Assembly (NCBI GenBank): GCA_016617855.1
Contig: JAECUM010001121.1
Span: 1 to 64,000 of the forward strand
DNA from: Megalonaias nervosa
Lineage: Eukaryota > Mollusca > Bivalvia > Unionida > Unionidae
Direction: 5' to 3'
Length of the DNA stretch: 64,000 nt
The notes beneath the pieces were generated by a model. The model had not been told where the DNA came from, searched no databases, and saw only the letters and a list, made by a program, of their open reading frames with translations. The stretch's first letter is position 1, and every line of letters begins with the position of its first letter. This document shows, in pieces, positions 1 through 10,455 of the stretch. Made by a program: the position numbers and the translations under genes.

Positions 1-53
<53 letters not shown>
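1..53. repeat. (GA)n microsatellite
   Basis: Uninterrupted GA dinucleotide repeat at the window edge; its true left end is outside the window. Confidence 0.97.
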
Positions 54-57
<4 letters not shown>

Positions 58-303
58 CTTTCGCTCAATAACAGAATGAAGGACCTATACTATTCCTTTA
101 CACAACAAATGATTTGCTGTAATGATTGCTTAGCAATTGCAGACCAAGGCTATTTACCACAAAAATTAACATGAAAGCATCTTCTGCTCTGCGTACTGTT
201 CACATTGCAGATATGTTGTCAATTGATAGCACATCGTATTTATGACCAGTATAGTTAAAATTAAAGCTACTGCAAGTAACGAAATGTTTCATATAACGCT
301 TAC

Positions 304-689
304 CACAAACTAGTCCTGCACCAAAATAGTATTTTCTTTCAAGTCCACCGGAGTCATCTTTCAGTATGTATGTACCATTCTCAGTCATTTCAAAAAGTCT
401 CCATTCTTCTTTTATTAGCTCTTGCATCATATGAGTGAGGAACTCATTCCTTGGTCCCCCTAGGTCTGCAGCCTCTTCCCCATAAAACGTCACCTCAAGG
501 GGTACCAGAAGGTTTGGCGCTTCCAAGATCTCTTCCATTCCCGTTTCAAATATTTTCGTGCGAGACACATAGATGGGCTGAGTCTCACCCTCCAGAAGTT
601 CAGTTAGTGATGTCTGGTCTAACTGTCTTCCAGTCATTACATATTTTTGGTAGTAGCGCAAGACTGCTGCTGGGTCATGAATGTCCTTG
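304..689 (-). CDS. HECT E3 ubiquitin ligase-like gene, exon 5 (start of HECT domain)
   Basis: Fifth visible exon of a minus-strand gene. The peptide contains the run PLEVTFYGEE, then DLGGPRNEFL and later a KYYFGAGLV stretch. This order (hydrophobic strand, GE, then GGPR-EF) is the entry of a HECT domain, the catalytic region that passes ubiquitin from an E2 through a C-terminal cysteine. The cysteine lobe is not in the window, so the gene runs off the left edge. The exon is bounded by a good acceptor (pyrimidine-rich run ending in CAG at 690-692) and a GTAAG donor at 299-303. It takes one base from the preceding exon's phase-2 end, which keeps the frame. The layout resembles the G2E3-like HECT proteins common in molluscs and fish; the exact subfamily is inference. 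Confidence 0.8.
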
Positions 690-1030
690 CTGTGGCAACA
701 AAAAAGAGCAAGTCAAAGTACTTAAAGTACTGAATTCAGGTGGAATTTTATAAACTAAGACGACATCAACATATACTGAAACAAGAGAAGAGAAAAGAAA
801 GAGAGAGGGAGTTTAAGAATCTTAAAATTTTTCAACCGTATTTAACTTTCCTAATTCAAAGGGCAAACAATCATTCATGTGCATCGGGCAGTGAGAAATA
901 AAGATATCCACTGAAAACATGTAACTGAAGTCATGCTATATACTGGAATTAACGTATTTTACTTGGATAACCAAAGCAGAAGAAACCGGATTAACTAGTT
1001 GATAGACAAAGTATCAGTCGGTACTTATTG

Positions 1031-1033
<3 letters not shown>

Positions 1034-1063
<30 letters not shown>
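1034..1063. repeat. (GT)n microsatellite in intron 4 of the HECT-like gene
   Basis: Clean GT run within the 722-bp intron between exons 5 and 4 of the HECT-like gene. Confidence 0.9.
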
Positions 1064-1067
<4 letters not shown>

Positions 1068-1415
1068 AAGTCTTTATGATTAAGAAAATATTTCCATTTT
1101 TGCAGATGGCAACAGAGAGAGAGTCACTTAGCACAAAAATATGTAGTCTGGCATGTAAAATGAACTAATTATAGTTACCTGCATTTTATTATGCATTATT
1201 ATGACCCATCAAGACAAAGGAGTTTCCACCATCTCATGTAAAGTAGTGCATTGCTGAAATGGCACAGACTGGCCTCAAGAAAAAATTATGTTTTTCATAT
1301 ACTTTGATCAAAGATTATTGATCGATTTTTTTTCTAAGCATGAAAGTATACAACAACTACACAACATGGTATCTCATAATTAGATCTTTCCAAAAAATAG
1401 TTTTTAAACACTTAC

Positions 1416-1793
1416 ACTCCTTCCAAAATCACAGCCATGTTGTCGACTAAACAAGAAGACCTGTAATCTATCATTACAGTGTGATGCAGATCACCAATGT
1501 TGGGACGTCTGGTTACATCGTTATTCTGTTCACTGGTGCCAGTGTCTGTTAATCTGCCACCATGCTCTTCACTGGTACGGTGAACTGTTGCTTCTATACC
1601 AGCATGTTCACTAGTGCCAGAGTTGGGAAATGTGGCCACGACACTAACCTGTTGTCTGATGTTTGGAAGTATGGGTACATTACTGTACATTTCACCAGTG
1701 TTGAGAAGTGGGGATACAGTACTATGTTGTTCATTGATATTGATAAGTGTTGTTGCAACACTAGGCTGCTCACTAACGTTAGCCGGATCATCG
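1416..1793 (-). CDS. HECT ligase-like gene, exon 4 (low-complexity linker)
   Basis: Exon with an acceptor (TTTTCAG) at 1794-1800 and a GTAAG donor at 1411-1415. Phase 2 entry and phase 2 exit match exons 3 and 5. The 125 whole codons encode a polar linker of loose repeats roughly 18-20 residues long, each with an NxG or TSE-type core and scattered His, Val and Thr. No folded domain is recognisable, so it is probably a disordered spacer between the zinc-finger part and the HECT domain. Because the repeats are degenerate, length polymorphism between individuals would not surprise. Confidence 0.65.
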
Positions 1794-2235
1794 CTGAAAA
1801 CACAAAAATATATTTGCAACATTAGATAAATCAGATGAATATAGTTCGATTCAGATTTTATGTCCTCCTTTAAGTTTCATAAAAACCATATGCATTCTAC
1901 AAGACATATGCTTCAGATAAGAACTGTACTTTAATAGTTGGAAGCTATTTAGGACACAAGTGGAATGGCTATCAAGTGGCATATTTATTAATCAAGGATG
2001 ATTAAATTCCATCATCGAACTATGTAGGATGTAAGAGGATTAACAATGAAGCAAAACCTCACATAATATATTCCACCAACAGGACATTTAGTTAGTTTAC
2101 ATGGGCAGTGATCAGTGGACTGAGTAAAGGAGACAATGCAAAATATATAATGCATGATCAATCTGCACTGGAGCCTCACTTATTTTTTTACTAAAGTGAT
2201 GATCTATTGTGATTTTTAGTGGATTCCAAACATAT

Positions 2236-2640
2236 ATATGCAGTCTACTTCCAGTAAATCATATATTAATTTTGCAGGAACTGTACGAATGTAAATCATA
2301 TATCAGTTGTACAAGGAACTATACTATACTCCACACAAATATGAATCATTTATCAAATGTATAGGGAGTTACACACTCTGCACAAATGTAAATTATATAT
2401 AAATTTTCCAGTAAGTATAAACTCTATATACATGTAAATCATATATCAATTGTACAAGGAATTGTACACTCTATGCAAATGTGAATCATATATAAATTTT
2501 ACAGATAACTATACTATACTCTACGCACATGTAAACTATTTTTATATAATGTACAGGGAGCTATACAGTCAACACAAATGTAAATCATACATCAGTTGTA
2601 CAGGGAACTATACACTGCACACAAACGTTAGGAGCTATTT
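2236..2640. repeat. Degenerate tandem repeat in a HECT-gene intron
   Basis: About seven imperfect copies of an AT-rich unit roughly 45-60 bp long, recognisable by recurring TGTAAATCATATAT and TGTACAGGGA-like segments. It lies inside the intron between exons 4 and 3. An 81-codon frame across it only reflects the repeat. Confidence 0.7.
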
Positions 2641-3189
2641 GATACTTGACCAGAATGAATGTGTTAGCTTGTTAGCCTCCTTTGGGTTTGAATAAAATTA
2701 CTGAAATCATAAATTGTGAACTTGAACAGGTATATGAAAAATTGTTTTCCCTTTGGAGATCATAATAAGTGAGTTATACCAGATTTCAGAACATCCTACG
2801 AGGTTCAGGAAAGTATAATTATATAGTTACTTATATATCCAACTGAAATAATCTGTATGGAATTATCAAGTCAGATGCCAATCAAAATGTGACGGAGGCT
2901 TTTTGCTGTGGATCAGTTTATTTTTGTGAATATCATTTTATGTGGTTGAGTACAAAGGGCCTTTTCAGGTTGACCCAGGTTACTTGAATGTGCAATGGGC
3001 ACCATTTTCATGGAGGAGAAATTACACGTCATTATGAAAATATCTGCCAAGTGATATGACTTTTTTTTCTCAGTGCCTTAGAAAAGGCAAATAAACAAAT
3101 ACTGAAGGATGGACAGAAGACCGTCACACAAATTATCTGGTCTTGAGTCAAGTAGATCTAAAATTTAGGTTCAAAAATATACAACTTAC

Positions 3190-3227
3190 TTGCAAATTTC
3201 AATTAAATCTGTATCTTCTCCTAATTT
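3190..3227 (-). CDS. HECT ligase-like gene, exon 3 (38-nt microexon)
   Basis: Short exon between TTTTCAG at 3228-3234 and the donor GTAAG at 3185-3189. It encodes KLGEDTDLIEIC plus two bases. Entry phase 0 agrees with exon 2 and exit phase 2 agrees with exon 4, which is the main support for calling so short an exon. Confidence 0.55.
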
Positions 3228-3686
3228 CTGAAAATCATTAAAAGATATGTAGGTACGGTTTTAGTAATAACACTCTCAATCCCCAACATTGCGTAAATAC
3301 TCTGCACACATGATACCATCGTATAAATTTAGTGATCTAAACAACAGGCACTTTCTAGCCCAACGAAATGCTCCCCTTGTCCCGATCATGTAGGAACAGT
3401 GTTCAGATTTTAACAACTTAATTTTGATTGGATGCTGTGGCTTGCCGCCGCATCCAGTGAAATTCACAGACCGGAAACACAGAAATATCTGCCCGATACG
3501 CCAAGGCGTGGATAGGGTTATCATATCTGAACCTTGGCTAGCGAAGATGACAGCACTTAGAAATTGAACCTTTGTTTGATATACATGAATTGAATATAAA
3601 CGAGGTAACATACTGTTGGATTAATGTTAAAGCTTTAAAATGAGCAAAATGCCTGATACAATTCATTGATTATCAGACTAACTTAC

Positions 3687-3979
3687 CTGACAAGTTTGCA
3701 TATGTTCTCTCAGATCCTTTAAAGGTACCATGCTTAAACAAGACAAACACTTTTCTTGCTCTTCAAAGGAGTCTTCTATGTCAATTATAGTGATACTCTT
3801 CTGAATCGGCCTGATGTATATGCGACCTGTCCCGAACTCCCTAATGTCTTCTGCATTGCAGCTTCCATGACATACTGTAGTTAAAACTTTTTTAGAGTTG
3901 CTTGTTAAAATTCTTGTACAAGCATTATCACGTATGATGTCACTCATATGCAGACGTAATATTAATTTCATGTCGTACG
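3687..3979 (-). CDS. HECT ligase-like gene, exon 2 (C2HC zinc finger)
   Basis: Exon of 97 whole codons plus two leading bases that complete the split codon from exon 1. Near its end it encodes CLSCL, eleven more residues, then HMQTC: a CxxC...HxxxC arrangement like the small ubiquitin-binding-type zinc fingers found before HECT domains. Donor GTAAG lies at 3682-3686. The upstream acceptor is the weak AG at 3980-3981, chosen because it restores exon 1's phase. Inference: the finger binds ubiquitin or a substrate. Confidence 0.65.
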
Positions 3980-4387
3980 CTAACATTATTCTCATCTCGT
4001 TTTAAGTCATACTTGCTTTACATACCTTACATATTGATTGGAATGCATCTATCGCTCTCCTTTTCATAATGTATTTGCTGAGTGCGCTCCTGCACATGCG
4101 ATACTGGTGACATATATACATATTTTATTGAATAAAATATATGAAAAAGGTATAGATCTCTACTGGAGTTATTCCTCAATAATAATAACAATACAATCAC
4201 CATCACTATTTAGCACCACCTGGAACAACAAGTTGTTCTTCGCCTTTTTTCTGACATAATTTGTGGTGCCGCCAGGCATGTCAGAAATAAAGGCTGAGAA
4301 CAGCTCTTAGGTGTACAGTACCGCAATAAACCAATATGAAGAGAATAAATTAAAGACAACAGCAGCACAAAAACCACGTTCACCAAT

Positions 4388-4390
4388 AAA

Positions 4391-4432
<42 letters not shown>

Positions 4433-4461
4433 AAGAAGAAGAAGAAGAAGAAGAAGAAGGA
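4388..4461. repeat. (AAT)n followed by (GAA)n microsatellite
   Basis: Two abutting trinucleotide tracts within intron 1 of the HECT-like gene. The remainder of this intron, 3980-7311, holds repeats only: this tract, the ATT tract, the repeat-C cluster and a GA tract. Confidence 0.93.
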
Positions 4462-5256
4462 CAAGAATTTACTTGACATAATTGATCTGTTGATGGTGCA
4501 CAAAGTTAGCTTTTCTTAAACTTAATGGTTTCGCTTGTTCCTGTTACTTAGGTTAACACAATAGAGTTGTAAAATTTCATATAGACCCAAACTTAAAGTA
4601 TCAAGAGATCATAATTGTTGATACACTTTCCACGTTTTTAATTTGTTTGATCTATTTGAAGATGTGGACCGTTTGTCTTTCAAAGGGCTCATCACATACC
4701 ACTTTACAAATCTGGAAGTCATTACAGTGATGAAACATACATCGAAAGAAAGACAGCAATGGAATCAATTTCTTTTCTTCTGTCTGAATTATCCAAGTAT
4801 CATGTCTCTATGATTCTCGTCAAATATTTTCTGTTTTCACAATTTGAGAGGAACTTGACAAAACCATATATCACTATAATAGTTCCATCGTCGATTTTAT
4901 TAAAAATGTAGACGCACCAGAAATAATATGCAGACGGAAAACTGGAATGGAATTATAAAACTACCTGACATTGATAATTCAGTCAAACTAGATATTCATA
5001 TAAAATACAAAAGTTATTATTTTGGTACTAGGTTTTATATATTGGAAGATAAAAGACTAAAATTTTGGCTGATAAAGAAGATGAAATGTGGACAGAAATA
5101 GAAACTACAAAAGAATAATTTAACCATCATGCCAGTTGCTACAACTCGTTGCACAAATGTTCCATGCACAAGGTTCGTATCAATTTTGATCATATGCTTT
5201 CGTCTTGGAATGCATTGCTGTTGTGGCCAGGACAATTTGTTACTTTTGACATAACA

Positions 5257-5310
<54 letters not shown>
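5257..5310. repeat. (ATT)n microsatellite
   Basis: About eighteen ATT units. Poly-Tyr and poly-Asn reading frames on the two strands are artefacts of it. Confidence 0.95.
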
Positions 5311-5312
<2 letters not shown>

Positions 5313-5804
5313 TTTCTTCTTGTTCGCACTGCCAATGACATCAAAGTAGAAAAGTCATACATATGCCTCAAATTTGCTTCGCATGTAAGACAAAATAAAT
5401 TCTTTAAATTGCCGGACAATGTAATTATCTTCATACTCAAAGATATCTGCTTTCCGAACTATACAGTGACAGGACAGCAGCGACTGACCTAAAAATACAC
5501 AAAAGACGCACACATACGTATATAAACACATATCGAGAATAACTATTTACATTAATACATGGAATCCTCGTGATTCTGTCCTTCCTCCTATATAAATCTT
5601 TTCATGGCAAGAAAGAAAGAAACTGTGTTTTTAAGTTTTTCGCGAAATTTTTCAAACTTATGACGAAAATATAAATCAAAATGAAGAGCTTTCAGTTCCA
5701 TGGACAGTAAACCCTTTAGTGAATTTTGAGAAATGCATATTCATATCCATGAAAGCGTTCTCATTCTCCAGGGAAATATCGCGAGTGCATACAATCTTCA
5801 GTAT

Positions 5805-6445
5805 AACCACCCACATGTGTCTGGGCCACCAAAGAAGAGATCGCCAGTTTCGAAACTCGCGGCGGCATCCCATTTGTTTAAAAACTTGTTTGTATTTTTC
5901 TGTTCAAACTTTCTTTTAAACTCTCTCATCCCTTTTTTTAAAAAAATTATTTTAATTTTTTTCTTTTTTTTTTTGTATATTCGCGCCCTCGGACGGGCAA
6001 TTAACCAAGTCTCATATAAACACCCACATTTATCTGTGTGTCCCAGCTGCAAAACAATAGGTCGAGAGTTCGTAACTCGCGGCGGAATCCCAATTTTTAA
6101 AATACCTTTTTGCTATTTTTATGTTCAAACTTTCCATTAAACTCGCTCATCCCACTTTGTCTTTACTTTTTAAAATTTTTCTATTTTTATCTTGAAAATG
6201 TATCACTCCAGTCCTAGAACGAGCAATTGCTAGCTTTAATATATTAATACCCACATTATTTTTCTATGTGTCAGGCTGCCAAACAAGTGGTCGCAATTTT
6301 TAAAATACCTTTTCTTGTATTTTTAAATTCAGACTATCTTTTAAACTCGCTCATCCCATTAATTATTTTTTTTGGTTTACTTTTTTATTTTTTTTATGTT
6401 GAAACTTACTTTTATCACTCCCGTCCTAGGACAGGCAATTGAACT
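5805..6445 (+). repeat. Repeat family C: three tandem copies, about 215 bp each
   Basis: Three diverged copies begin near 5806, 6022 and 6247. Each carries a CACCCACAT box, a TCTGTGTG-like box, then (clearest in the first two copies) CTCGCGGCGG plus ATCCCA, a T-rich stretch with a TTCAAACTTTC-like box and CGCTCATCCC. A fourth copy lies on the minus strand at about 42340-42490. No protein product is seen. Likely an old dispersed repeat of unknown class. Confidence 0.6.
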
Positions 6446-6554
6446 AGGTACAAATAAATACCAAATAGATGCTACTTAAATCGATGGATAGCAGGTAAAA
6501 TCTAGCATTGGTCCAGCAGTCAACAGAAAGCAGAAGGCCAAAGCTTAGACCGTT

Positions 6555-6560
<6 letters not shown>

Positions 6561-6592
<32 letters not shown>
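6561..6592. repeat. (GA)n microsatellite
   Basis: Clean GA run in HECT-gene intron 1. Confidence 0.93.
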
Positions 6593-6593
<1 letters not shown>

Positions 6594-7311
6594 TTTATAC
6601 CCTAATGGCTACGTGCTATCACTTAAAAATCGTTGATGCTGTTGTTTTTTCTTTTAATTCTGATAGAATCAATCGCCTTTCCTTGATATTTTCAAACATC
6701 ATTTGCTAAATTTTGGGTATATTCAAGCATGATCCGTGCTTCTTTTTCGTCATAACACACTCCAAAGGGGGCAAATGTTTATTGTCCACGTATTAATTTC
6801 TTTCAAAATATATGACTACCCCCCCCCCCCAATAAAAAAATTCAATACATTTGGATAGCAGAGTGGGGTGTTTCAAATGCACTAAACTCGTGAATAAGGG
6901 ATTCTAATAAAAATTATATTCGCTCTCCTGGAGGTAAAAGAAAATAAAAAAACAAACACTAATATGGGGGCGAGAAGAACTGATAACCTATAGACCTTGG
7001 ACGAATAATGCGTATGCACGTACGGCCAGTAATGTAATATATACAAAAAGTGGCGGGCAACAAATTTTGGGCTTAGCGTGTATGCTACGTAAGGTCATTA
7101 AACATGGTAATTAATACTGATCAAATAAGATCCAGATTTAATCTCTTTAGTTGATAGATCTAGCTTTCTTGGAGCCTTGGAAACTCGCGCAGTACAGGGC
7201 AGAACTTAAAAAAGAAAAATATACACGCACATTCATTAATGTGGATAAAGTCACTTTATGCTGATTGGAAAACATAGTTCATGTTTATATCATGCGAAAA
7301 GAAACTCTTAC

Positions 7312-7423
7312 CTTTGCTGTCCAATGTCGTCTGCAAAAATCTCAGCCGAATGCTGTAAATACGCCTGGAGATTATTCGTTTTGGCGTGCTGAACTCATAC
7401 GTCATAGATAACAGCGACCCCAT
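7312..7423 (-). CDS. HECT ligase-like gene, exon 1 (start codon)
   Basis: ATG at 7423 opens a frame of 37 codons plus one base up to the donor GTAAG at 7307-7311. The peptide is basic (STPKRIISRR segment) with no signal peptide. The single trailing G joins exactly to the two leading bases of exon 2, and all four junction phases through exon 5 agree, so this start is likely real although the 3.3-kb first intron leaves room for another exon. The upstream promoter was not identified. Confidence 0.5.
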
Positions 7424-7482
7424 GTGTTCGTTAGGATTTACGCTAGATGATTTACATTGTAACGCTGTTTCGAGTAAGACCG

Positions 7483-8315
7483 TTTCATTTCATTTAAGAC
7501 CACGTCATTTGGAATATGGATTGATCATTCCATTCTGTTCTTCAGACCATTTCACTTAACGCCAGATCATTTGGAATCTGAATGCATCATTTCATTTTTT
7601 GGGTTAAATCATTTCATTTTAGACTCTATTATTTCATTTGATACCACATCATTTGGAATCAGAATTCATCAATCCGTTTTGTTCTTTAAATCATTTCATG
7701 TAATACCACATCATTTGGAATCTGAATTCATCATTTCATTTGTTAGGTTAAATCATTTCATTTCATACTACGTAATTTTATTTAATAATACGTCATTTGG
7801 ATTCAGAATCCATGAATCCCTTTTGTTCTTTAAATCATTTTATTTAATACCAAATCATTTGGAATTTAAATTCATGATTTCATTTATTGAGTTAAATAAT
7901 TTCATTTTAGAGTACATTATTTTATTTAATACCACGTCATTTGGAAGCAGATATCATCATTATATTTTGTTCTTTAAATCATTTTATTTAATACCAGATC
8001 ATTTCATTTAACACCCCATCAATTGGAATCTGAATTCATCATGTATTTTTTTTTGTTCAATCATTTCATTTCACGCTACATCATTTCATATCACACAACA
8101 TCATTTGGAGTCTGAATTCATCATTCCGTTTGTTGGGTTAAATCATTTCATTTCACACTACATCATTTCATTTAATACCACGTCATTTAGAATCTAAATT
8201 CATCATTCGGTTTTGTTCGTTAAATCATTTCATATGACACCACATCATTTGGAATCTGGATATATCGTTTCATTTGCTAGGTTAAATCATTTGATTTCAC
8301 ACTACATCATTTGAT
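7483..8315. repeat. Degenerate satellite-like tandem repeat (CATTTGGAATCTGAATTCAT family)
   Basis: About ten imperfect copies of a unit about 80 bp long built on ATCATTTCATTT and CATTTGGAATCTGAATTCAT boxes. A 146-codon frame inside it is an open-frame artefact of the repeat. It lies just upstream of HECT exon 1 and just before the polymerase relic. Confidence 0.85.
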
Positions 8316-8412
8316 TAATGTAATTTTGGCGGTGACGGCTACCCATATATTGCATCATTAACACCGACTTCTTAACTGAAAAAGCTGTCCACCCATACGA
8401 GTACATTTATTG

Positions 8413-8993
8413 TTATCTCAATAATCTTTATGAATGGGCAATGATGCAATCGTTACTTGTTGGTGAGTTTCAGTTGATTGATCCCACAAACGCACATAAA
8501 CGATTACAACAGCATCAGCGACCATGGATACTTCTTTTTGAAGTCGATCTGGAATTACCTGAACAACTTTACCACGCTCATAAAGAATATCTGTTGGAAC
8601 TAGCAGCATTGTCAGCGCCTGGTGAGTGGTGGTCACCTTCTTAGTGCGCAGTCTTTGCTGAAACTGTACGTAAATCTACTGAATGTACCTAGGTTGTACC
8701 AAATCTCAGGACAAAAAACAAGCATGTGATGAATGTCCGAGATCTGCAGATGTATTTATGATTAGGAATATGTGCAAGTAAAGTCCATCGAGTGCTTGGA
8801 TTTCGCCAACACGTTTTAATGTCGCAATACGTTCAAATGAATATGGATTTGCGCACAAAGGCCACCAATGACTTTGAAAAAGATTTCTTTAAACTCATGA
8901 ACAATTCCAATCTTGTCAAAACAATGGTGAATTTACGAAAGCGAGTTCGAGTCGACCATATTCGTGATAATAAACAATGTAAGTTTCGAAGGT
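8413..8993 (+). pseudogene. Polinton/Maverick DNA polymerase B relic
   Basis: Two separated coding-like blocks. The first (8413-8620) reads NLYEWAMM and then LFEVDLELPEQL. The second (8777-8990) reads KVHRVLGF and then FEKDFFKLMNNS followed by KTMVNLRKRV. These correspond in order to the motif A region and the KLMNNS-type motif B region of Maverick-type protein-primed family B polymerases, and both align by eye with the E2 polymerase of this window (e.g. KVHRVLKF, FEKNFFKLMNNS). Frameshifts and stops lie between and after the blocks; no other gene of that element remains. It lies 270 bp outside E1's left TIR and is unrelated to E1's own polymerase. Confidence 0.8.
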
Positions 8994-9829
8994 GGTAGTT
9001 TGTTTAAAAAGAGAAAATAAAGCAATATCAAAATAAAAGGGGGTTGTGAAATCTTATTTGACTTTATTGGAAGCCACAAGACAATTAGGAGTCAGCAGAT
9101 GTAACGACATTTCGTACGACGATTTTTCATAATGATATGCTTTGTGGAAATTGATTTCACTCCAGACCTATTTTCTCTTTTCACTCCACTGGTCAAATTA
9201 TAGCGATTATGCGGATAATTCGGGTATGGCGGCTTTCTTTAAACGAGTAGCAGCAGGAAGGGTGAACCCTACAACTTTTTGCCTGAACCGTTAAGTAAAA
9301 ATAAATAACAAAAAATAAGGGTCAAAACGATAAACCGAGCCTTCTAACTATATTATTACCGTACGGTTTAAAAAACGAATAATAAATCGTTTGGGTTAGC
9401 TCACCTTTGTTATTTTATTTTTGACTTTTGTTATAGTGCGTTTAGTTTACTTACCGGGTTACTCAATTTTTGTCATTTACCCTTCCTGCTGCTATGAATT
9501 TATCCAGATCAACTATTGCATGTATATACATGAAGTGAGTCATACATACATGTACTGAGATAGGTATGCGTACCGATTTTTCAAGGACATGTGTGGTAGT
9601 TCAAACAATAGCTGTGTTTATCGCCGCGGATATTTCTGCGGAGATAGGTATTTGTGTGCATTTTATTTCCGTGCTTTAATTTTAAATATAATACATTTTA
9701 ATCGGTTCATATATATAATGGCAAAATATCTTAATAAAATTATAAATATTTATTTATTTGTAAAATCAGACATCAAATGCTATTGCACAATAATCACATA
9801 TAATAATTTCTAAAACATATATCCGTAGT

Positions 9830-9942
9830 CGAGTTCGTTAGCTCAATGTTAAAGTTGCTGGAAACTTTAATACTGATGTTTGCGGTTCGACCCCAGATCT
9901 CGCCGAGATGGGTTCGGGTCCCCGGGTCGCCCACGTCTTTTT
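9830..9942 (+). ncRNA. tRNA-like pol III unit in E1 left TIR
   Basis: TAGCTCAATG at 9839-9848 fits a pol III A box, and GGTTCGACCCC at 9884-9894 fits a B box. Start-to-start spacing is 45 nt, as in real tRNA genes. Between them TTAAAGTT...AACTTTAA forms an 8-bp hairpin. A T5 run at 9938-9942 could terminate transcription, giving about 110 nt. The arms do not fold into a proper tRNA, so this is a tRNA-derived promoter or small RNA, not a working tRNA. The mirrored right-TIR copy is at about 25108-25219; its terminator has only four T. Confidence 0.5.
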
Positions 9943-9972
9943 AATAAGTTGGGGGGGGGAGGCATCCCCTGA

Positions 9973-10058
9973 GATTTCGATAAACCACCACGTATCTCGT
10001 GGTCGGATTCCATTTTGGAATTCTACCCCGGGGTTTCGGTGGGGGTTTTATCGAAATC
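9973..10058 (+). other. Cloverleaf-like structured domain (D2), left copy
   Basis: Outer arms GATTTCGATAAA (9973-9984) and TTTATCGAAATC (10047-10058) are perfectly complementary over 12 bp. Inside are three self-complementary segments: CCACG...CGTGG, ATTCCA...TGGAAT and the palindrome ACCCCGGGGT. The right-TIR copy is at 24991-25075. A related copy with different sequence but the same pairing order lies at 43920-44015. Function unknown: an RNA fold or a cruciform/protein-binding DNA site are both possible. Confidence 0.6.
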
Positions 10059-10455
10059 GCAATGCCTAGACAGCCTTCTGAATTGCTAATATTTCGCTTT
10101 CGTCAATTAGAAATTCGCCGGGAGGTGTGTCTATGCAATACCCCCCCTAAAGTAATCAGTAGCATGCCTTGAGCTCTCTGCCCCATGGAAGAACCCCCAA
10201 ATAAACATCCAGAAAGGGTGTTAGCCAAAAGAAACAGAACAAGGGCGTGCCGCATAATACGTCATAAGAGAGAACGACAATGTAAGGACCCCATGAAAGT
10301 CACACAGGCTATCGAGGGGCTCCATTGAAGGGTAACCGCTAGGATCTACTGATTATTTTTGATAAATTAAAATACAGACAAACATACATACATACAGACA
10401 TACATAGAAAGTGGAAATAATTCTCTAGCAGAGATGGAGCAGAGTTAATCACAGA

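Larger units (their letters stand above)
9259..10447 (+). repeat. E1 left terminal inverted repeat
   Basis: Matches the reverse complement of 24596-25787 almost throughout, with scattered substitutions, differing homopolymer lengths and a few indels. From tip inward: AT-rich outer part, a tRNA-like unit (9830-9942), a cloverleaf-like domain (9973-10058), a long-stem domain (about 10152-10356) and a CATA-type microsatellite. The inner end lies 8 bp before the stop codon of the ATPase gene. Confidence 0.92.

Noticed and set aside
5149..5440. Poly-Tyr and poly-Asn proteins
   Set aside because: Translation of the (ATT)n microsatellite.
7571..8011. 146-codon open frame as a gene
   Set aside because: It lies wholly in the degenerate tandem repeat, and the peptide is just the repeat translated.
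9950..10060. Hammerhead ribozyme in the TIR
   Set aside because: The E2 copy has TGATGAG and GAAA strings, but they are not placed to form the hammerhead core and E1 lacks them.
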